Made by a program: the position numbers and the translations under genes. The notes below the pieces were generated by a model, which was not told where the DNA came from, did not search any database, and was given only the letters and a program-made list of their open reading frames with translations. A stretch of DNA of 64,000 nucleotides from Physella acuta (Eukaryota > Mollusca > Gastropoda > Physidae). Location of the stretch: contig NW_026732777.1 of the NCBI RefSeq assembly GCF_028476545.1, positions 198,501 through 262,500 on the forward strand, given 5' to 3'. The number at the start of each line of letters is the position of its first letter. The first letter of the stretch is position 1. Below are positions 56,516 to 64,000 of this stretch, piece after piece.

Positions 56516-59500
56516 AGTAGTATATTAGGTCACTTTTGGTTAGTATTTTTGGCGCAGGTGGGGATGGTGAGGAGCAATGACATATAGTAAAATACTCGGG
56601 AGCAGGATGCGCCGCAGGTACAATGACATATAGCAAAATACTCCCAGCCTGGCGCATCGGGATGGTGAGGGTGGGTGAGCAGGATGCGCTGCAGGTACAA
56701 CGACATATAGTAAAATACTACGCCAACTGGGGTTGGCGGAGGTGGTGGGGAAGTAGGTCAGGGTGAGTCACCTTTTGGTGACCTTGTGACGTAATCATTG
56801 ACCTTGTGACGTAATTAGTGACTTTGTGACGTAATCACTGTCCTAGTTACGTAATTTTAATGCGTTTTTTAATTAGTTTTAATGAGTTTATTAAATTTTA
56901 ATTAATTTTTGACCTAGTTACGTAATTTTAATGTGTTTTTATTACGTAATTGTTTAATTTGTTTGATTTAAATTGTTTAATTACTTTGTTTATATTGTGT
57001 AATTTTTATTAACGAGTTACGTAATTTGATTATTTGTTTACTTTTTTAATTATTTTTATTGACGAGTTACGTAATTTGATTTTAATTTTTTAAAATTTTA
57101 AATTTTTTAAATTTTTAAATTTTTTAAATTATTATTTTTAAATTTTAAATTTGTTTATTTGTTTACTTTTTTGTTTAATTGTTTAATTTGTTTGTTTACT
57201 TGTTGTTTAATTTAATTACTTTGTTTATATTGTGTAATTTTTATTGACTAGTTACGTAATTTGATTATTTGTTTACTTTTAATTATTTTTTATTGAGTAG
57301 TTACGTAATTGGATTTTAATTTTTTAAATTTTTAAATTTTAAATTTTATTTTATTAACTAGTTACGTAATTTGATTATTTGTTTGAAATTCATTTTATTT
57401 CTTTGATTTTAATTACTTTGTTTAATTAATTTATTTGATATATTTCTTTTCTTTGTTGTTTAATGTTGTTTATTTGTTTGAATGTATGTATGTTTTTAAA
57501 TTCTCCCCTACAACGAGGGTGTACTAGAACAGTCTTTGTATACCAACCTTTAACCAGACATGTAACACCTGTTACGTATCGACCCGCCCGCGAAGTTTTC
57601 TCACCGCTGCCCGTTTTAATGGGAATGTATTGATCGCACCCACGGAGCCATCGGGACAACGGGCGCGTTAATATTGATTCCACACACGGCCATCAAATGA
57701 TGGTCCGACTAATTAATTTGGTCATGCATCGTGGGTTTATGTCAACTACAAACATCCATTAGAGACACCTGTTACTCGCTAATGGCACCCGACACGTATC
57801 GATCCACCAGCGATCCTTTGTTCTTGTCAACCACCGTACAAGGGCCAAGTTAATATTGATCGCACCTACTGACCATCAGTATGATGGTCCATCTATGTGT
57901 AATTTTTATTAACGAGTTACGTAATTTGATTTTAATTTTTTAAATTTTTAAATTTTTTAATTTAATTTTATAATTAGTTTAATTATTATTAACGAGTTAC
58001 GTAATTTGATTTTAATTTTTTAAATTTTTAAATTTTTTAAATTATTATTTTTAAATTTTATTTTTAATTGTTGTTTACTTGTTGTTTAATTTAATTACTT
58101 TGTATAATTTATTTGATTGAAATTCATTTTAATTAGTTTGCTTTTAATTTCTTTGTTGTACGCCGTTTGAAATAAAAGACTAACACTAGCGTGTACTAGA
58201 AAGTGTCATTGTGTATAACATCCATTTAACCACAGCTGTTACTTATTAGCGACAGCTTGTACTTATCGATCCGCCCGTAATCCTCCCAGGCGCTCCCCGT
58301 GGTTGCTTAATAGCGGGCTCACTGAAGCGATCACAACAGGTAATTAATCGAAGCCATTAAGTCCCTCTCCGCGTTAAGTGTGGCGACAGCTGGTGCTGTA
58401 ATTAGTCACGGCTCTCGGCTTTTTTCATTAGACTACAGCTGTACATGAACTATGTTCACATATCGTACGCCCGGTCATTCTTTGATCAAATTAAAAAAAT
58501 TTGTTTCCACATGTCATGCGAACCGTCCCTTGCTATGTATGAAAGATTAATGGTTGTAACTATTCGCTTATAGCGAGGGTCAGCGAAAACAAAAATATAT
58601 TTAAGGGTCGGAATTTTCTTTCAACCACCGTTAAGTCAGGTTTTGAGACGAAACGAAATCTCGGTAGGTTCGTGTTTTTTAATGGGCGACTTGGTGCGTT
58701 GGTACGTAGGTATGCGGGGTAGACATGTTTTTTACAAGTCTGGAAAAGTAATTACGTTTTTTTATGACCGTTCCGATTTTCTTTTGATCTGACCACCATT
58801 TGACCACACTGAGCCAGATAAATTTAACAATTGTCGCAGCGGGGTTTATTTTAAGTGCACACCGTGCACGCTTGTTTACATTTTAAAAGACGTGTCGCGT
58901 GTCTTCCCCTTACGGCTTCCCTAATAGAGAAACGAGAGGAAAGACAACTGTTCTAAAATTAGAACAGCCTTGTTTACAGCCACGAGTATCGTCCCTTGTG
59001 AAAAAATTCGCGTCAGAATCATTAACTAAACATTCAATTTCTTTAACAAGTTAAAAAATAATTTAGGAAGACAAGGGTTAACAACATTAGACGCCACCGT
59101 TTTTGTTTCCTGTGACGACAAGGCACAATACACTTTTTTATTTTATGTCTCAAGTAGAGGGGTGGGATATTTTTTTTCTTTGTAAGCGTGTTGTAAACAA
59201 TAGGTAGACGAAGCGATTACTAAGTAAGAGGGGAGAGAACGTGACGTACATCGCGATATTTGAAAACATGGCGATGTTTAACCTCAACCAAAAAAGGCAA
59301 TGAACCTAGAAGGAAGACGAATATATATCTTAGTCTTGCAGCAGATTACCTCCCCATGTTCGCTTTAGTATTACAGCTTCTTTTTGACTTGAACTTCTTT
59401 AATTTTTAAGAAAGTTTACTTATACATATTACATTACGTCTAATGACATTTTTATTTTATTTTTACCACTCAATGTATTTTGTTTTTCTATATCTTACAT

Positions 59501-59755
59501 TGTCATCTTAATTTTTGATCACCTTAGTAAAAATTTGCTTAAGATTATAAAATTCAAGTTTTAAAAAACAACAACGTTATAGTACGTCGTGTCAAATGAC
59601 ACACCGTTTAAAATGTCTACATTTAAAGTTCACCAAAATAATGACGTAAAAACTAAATATGATATGACGTTAGCATACATATCATTCAATCTAATCACTC
59701 TAAAGTACAAATCAATAATTTTTATTGATTAAGGGGCTGGGTGAGTTATTTTTAT
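56516..59755 (+). repeat. Left arm of the foldback element
   Basis: 3240 bp. The first 1283 bp have their partner outside the window; the remaining 1957 bp pair with 62044-64000. It contains about ten GTTACGTAAT words, four subterminal repeat units, and three diverged copies of a block with TGTTACGTATCGAyCC near 57570, 57785 and 58240. The stretch 58440-59755 is unique, with no open frame of interest. Confidence 0.85.
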
Positions 59756-60064
59756 CACTATTCGCCCTTCCCCTTCCCTTTGTCCGCAACCCCTTCCCCC
59801 TTCTCCCATCCAACCTTGCGTCATCACACTAACCTCAATACCAACCGCTAGATAAACAGACCGTACTACTACTCACACTATACCTATTCCATTTAAGAGA
59901 CAAAGGCTGTATGACAATCCTACAGACAAATATTTATTCAACTAATATCACAACCCCCTAGAAACCACTCCAACAGACTGGGATACATAACTTGTAGACA
60001 CCACTCCTCGTTGAATATCTCTTGCACCCTACCTACATCGACAACTTTGTCCGCCGCCCTCGCC

Positions 60065-62035
60065 CCCGTCCCTAGTATGAACTCGGTTACCAACAATTTC
60101 AAAACATGCATGTTCCGAGTTCAAAACCAACCTTCAACGACACTAGTATGAACTCGGCCCCTAACAATTCCAAAACATGCCTGTACTAACTTTGAAACCA
60201 CCCTCGGTGAAAACTTCACCGACCCTAGTATGGACTCTACACCTAGCGATTCCAAAACATGCAAGTTCCGAGTTCAAAACCAACCTTCACCGACACTAGT
60301 ATGAACTCGGCTACCAACAATTCCAAAACATGCATGTTCCGAGTTCATACTCGGTTACCAACAATTTCAAAACATGCATGTTCCGAGTTCAAAACCAACC
60401 TTCACCGACACTAGTATAACTCGGCCCCTAACACTTCCAAAACATGCCTGTACTAACTTTGAAACCACCCTCGGTGAAAACTTCACCGACCCTAGTATGA
60501 ACTCGGTTACCAACAATTTCAAAACATGCATGTTCCGAGTTCAAAACCAACCTTCACCGACACTAGTATGAACTCGGCTACCAACAATTCCAAAACATGC
60601 ATGTTCCGAGTTCAAAACCAACCTTCACCGACACTAGTATGAACTCGGCTACCAACAATTCCAAAACATGCATGTTCCGAGTTCAAAACCAACCTTCACC
60701 GACACTAGTATGAACTCGGCTACCAACAATTCCTAAACATGCATGTACCAACTTTGTAACCTACCTCGGTGTTAACAAAAACTCCCCTGACCCTAGTATG
60801 GACTCTACACCTACCGATTCCAAAACATGCATGTTCCGAGTTCAAAACCAACCTTCACCGACACTAGTATGAACTCTAGACCTACCGATTCCAAAACATA
60901 CATGTTCCGAGTTCAAAACCAACCTTCACCGACCCTAGTATGAACACGGCCCCTAACAATTCCAAGGATGCATGTACCAACTTTACAACCTGCCTCAGTG
61001 TTAGCAAAACTCCCCGACCCTAGTATGAACTCGGCTACCAACAATTCCAAAACATGCATGTTCCGAGTTCATACTCGGTTACCAACAATTTCAAAACATG
61101 CATGTTCCGAGTTCAAAACCAACCTTCACCGACACTAGTATAACTCGGCCCCTAACACTTCCAAAACATGCCTGTACTAACTTTGAAACCACCCTCGGTG
61201 AAAACTTCACCGACCCTAGTATGAACTCGGTTACCAACAATTTCAAAACATGCATGTTCCGAGTTCAAAACCAACCTTCACCGACACTAGTATGAACTCG
61301 GCTACCAACAATTCCAAAACATGCATGTTCCGAGTTCAAAACCAACCTTCACCGACACTAGTATGAACTCGGCTACCAACAATTCCAAAACATGCATGTT
61401 CCGAGTTCAAAACCAACCTTCACCGACACTAGTATGAACTCGGCTACCAACAATTCCTAAACATGCATGTACCAACTTTGTAACCTACCTCGGTGTTAAC
61501 AAAAACTCCCCTGACCCTAGTATGGACTCTACACCTACCGATTCCAAAACATGCATGTTCCGAGTTCAAAACCAACCTTCACCGACACTAGTATGAACTC
61601 TAGACCTACCGATTCCAAAACATACATGTTCCGAGTTCAAAACCAACCTTCACCGACCCTAGTATGAACACGGCCCCTAACAATTCCAAGGATGCATGTA
61701 CCAACTTTACAACCTGCCTCAGTGTTAGCAAAACTCCCCGACCCTAGTATGAACTCAACTGCCAACAATTCCTAAACATGCATGTCCCAACTTTGCAACC
61801 TGCCTCGGTGAAAACTTCACCGACCCTAGTATGGCCTCTCTACCTATCAATTCTAAAACATGCATGTACCAACTTCGAAACATCCCTCTGTGTTAACAAA
61901 ACTCCCCCGACCCTACTATAGACTCGACCCCTAACAATTCCAAAACATGTATGGTCTAGCTTCGAACCTGCCTCGGTGAAAACGTCACCGACTCGTGTAT
62001 AAAATCTGTCCCAACCAACTCCAAACCTTCCCTGG
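60065..62035. repeat. 71-bp minisatellite in the foldback loop
   Basis: About 27 units of roughly 71 bp with ACTAGTATGAACTCGGCTAC, CAACAATTCCAAAACATGC and ATGTTCCGAGTTCAAAACC, plus AACCTTCACCGAC. A 724-bp block (60341-61064) is repeated directly at 61065-61788 with apparently identical sequence over most of its length. Confidence 0.93.
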
Positions 62036-62043
62036 GCACCCGA

Positions 62044-64000
62044 ATAAAAATAACTCACCCAGCCCCTTAATCAATAAAAATTATTGATTTGTACTTTAGA
62101 GTGATTAGATTGAATGATATGTATGCTAACGTCATATCATATTTAGTTTTTACGTCATTATTTTGGTGAACTTTAAATGTAGACATTTTAAACGGTGTGT
62201 CATTTGACACGACGTACTATAACGTTGTTGTTTTTTAAAACTTGAATTTTATAATCTTAAGCAAATTTTTACTAAGGTGATCAAAAATTAAGATGACAAT
62301 GTAAGATATAGAAAAACAAAATACATTGAGTGGTAAAAATAAAATAAAAATGTCATTAGACGTAATGTAATATGTATAAGTAAACTTTCTTAAAAATTAA
62401 AGAAGTTCAAGTCAAAAAGAAGCTGTAATACTAAAGCGAACATGGGGAGGTAATCTGCTGCAAGACTAAGATATATATTCGTCTTCCTTCTAGGTTCATT
62501 GCCTTTTTTGGTTGAGGTTAAACATCGCCATGTTTTCAAATATCGCGATGTACGTCACGTTCTCTCCCCTCTTACTTAGTAATCGCTTCGTCTACCTATT
62601 GTTTACAACACGCTTACAAAGAAAAAAAATATCCCACCCCTCTACTTGAGACATAAAATAAAAAAGTGTATTGTGCCTTGTCGTCACAGGAAACAAAAAC
62701 GGTGGCGTCTAATGTTGTTAACCCTTGTCTTCCTAAATTATTTTTTAACTTGTTAAAGAAATTGAATGTTTAGTTAATGATTCTGACGCGAATTTTTTCA
62801 CAAGGGACGATACTCGTGGCTGTAAACAAGGCTGTTCTAATTTTAGAACAGTTGTCTTTCCTCTCGTTTCTCTATTAGGGAAGCCGTAAGGGGAAGACAC
62901 GCGACACGTCTTTTAAAATGTAAACAAGCGTGCACGGTGTGCACTTAAAATAAACCCCGCTGCGACAATTGTTAAATTTATCTGGCTCAGTGTGGTCAAA
63001 TGGTGGTCAGATCAAAAGAAAATCGGAACGGTCATAAAAAAACGTAATTACTTTTCCAGACTTGTAAAAAACATGTCTACCCCGCATACCTACGTACCAA
63101 CGCACCAAGTCGCCCATTAAAAAACACGAACCTACCGAGATTTCGTTTCGTCTCAAAACCTGACTTAACGGTGGTTGAAAGAAAATTCCGACCCTTAAAT
63201 ATATTTTTGTTTTCGCTGACCCTCGCTATAAGCGAATAGTTACAACCATTAATCTTTCATACATAGCAAGGGACGGTTCGCATGACATGTGGAAACAAAT
63301 TTTTTTAATTTGATCAAAGAATGACCGGGCGTACGATATGTGAACATAGTTCATGTACAGCTGTAGTCTAATGAAAAAAGCCGAGAGCCGTGACTAATTA
63401 CAGCACCAGCTGTCGCCACACTTAACGCGGAGAGGGACTTAATGGCTTCGATTAATTACCTGTTGTGATCGCTTCAGTGAGCCCGCTATTAAGCAACCAC
63501 GGGGAGCGCCTGGGAGGATTACGGGCGGATCGATAAGTACAAGCTGTCGCTAATAAGTAACAGCTGTGGTTAAATGGATGTTATACACAATGACACTTTC
63601 TAGTACACGCTAGTGTTAGTCTTTTATTTCAAACGGCGTACAACAAAGAAATTAAAAGCAAACTAATTAAAATGAATTTCAATCAAATAAATTATACAAA
63701 GTAATTAAATTAAACAACAAGTAAACAACAATTAAAAATAAAATTTAAAAATAATAATTTAAAAAATTTAAAAATTTAAAAAATTAAAATCAAATTACGT
63801 AACTCGTTAATAATAATTAAACTAATTATAAAATTAAATTAAAAAATTTAGAAATTTAAAAAATTAAAATCAAATTACGTAACTCGTTAATAAAAATTAC
63901 ACATAGATGGACCATCATACTGATGGTCAGTAGGTGCGATCAATATTAACTTGGCCCTTGTACGGTGGTTGACAAGAACAAAGGATCGCTGGTGGATCGA
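62044..64000 (-). repeat. Right arm of the foldback element, partial
   Basis: Reverse complement of 57799-59755, 1957 bp with no net length difference. One base difference was seen, in the A/T-rich segment near 63851. It runs off the window still paired. Confidence 0.92.

Larger units (their letters stand above)
56516..64000. mobile_element. Giant foldback element with Polinton-type end, cut by window edge
   Basis: It starts AGTAGTATATTAGGT, matching the Polinton terminus at 22538 for 15 bases and 29 of 30 overall. It continues with the same CATATAGTAAAATACTC subterminal units, the GTTACGTAAT zone and a 69-bp block identical to the Polinton repeat. The arms pair across the window: 57799-59755 is the reverse complement of 62044-64000 with constant coordinate sum 121799 and only a single mismatch noticed in the parts compared. 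Between the arms is a 2.3 kb loop made mostly of a 71-bp minisatellite. No gene was found. If the arms are full length, the right end lies near 65283 and the whole is about 8.8 kb. Family: non-autonomous Polinton derivative, young. It could also be an assembly-made inversion, though the terminus argues against that. Confidence 0.82.

Overview
The window looks like nuclear DNA of a lophotrochozoan animal, most likely a mollusc. It is AT-rich and very rich in minisatellites, tRNA-derived SINEs and MITEs. Its only recognisable host gene is split by a long intron and uses standard GT-AG splice sites. The mollusc call is an inference from repeat style and Polinton content, not from a lineage marker.

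Host gene: two exons of a UBE2E-type ubiquitin-conjugating enzyme lie on the minus strand at 17259-17309 and 4315-4447. Their reading phases agree across the junction. The 12.8 kb intron between them is mostly tandem arrays plus SINE copies. The 5' end of the gene and the exons carrying the catalytic cysteine were not found; the latter should lie beyond the left edge.

Layout: 1-4.3 kb holds a 19-bp array and small MITEs. 4.3-17.3 kb is the UBE2E exons and intron. 17.3-22.5 kb is a chain of minisatellites. 22538-31783 is a 9.2 kb Polinton/Maverick element with 1.44 kb inverted repeats, a 6-bp target duplication and ten minus-strand genes, including packaging ATPase, integrase, protease and two capsid proteins. 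No DNA polymerase gene is recognised in it. 32.2-38 kb is almost continuous minisatellite, including a 2.5 kb array of 27-bp units. 39968-44117 is a young LTR retrotransposon with apparently identical 417-bp LTRs, a gag gene and no recognised pol; it sits inside a 47-bp array. 44-53.6 kb holds more arrays, SINEs and a second copy of a 0.7 kb repeat. 53609-55542 is a decayed piggyBac transposon flanked by TTAA.

From 56516 to the right edge lies a large foldback element. It starts with the same AGT terminus, subterminal repeats and a 69-bp block as the Polinton at 22.5 kb, but contains only very long inverted arms around a 71-bp minisatellite and no gene. Its missing right end is predicted at about 65283. 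The Polinton carrying capsid genes without a recognised polymerase, and this gene-free relative built from the same termini, are the most interesting content of the window.
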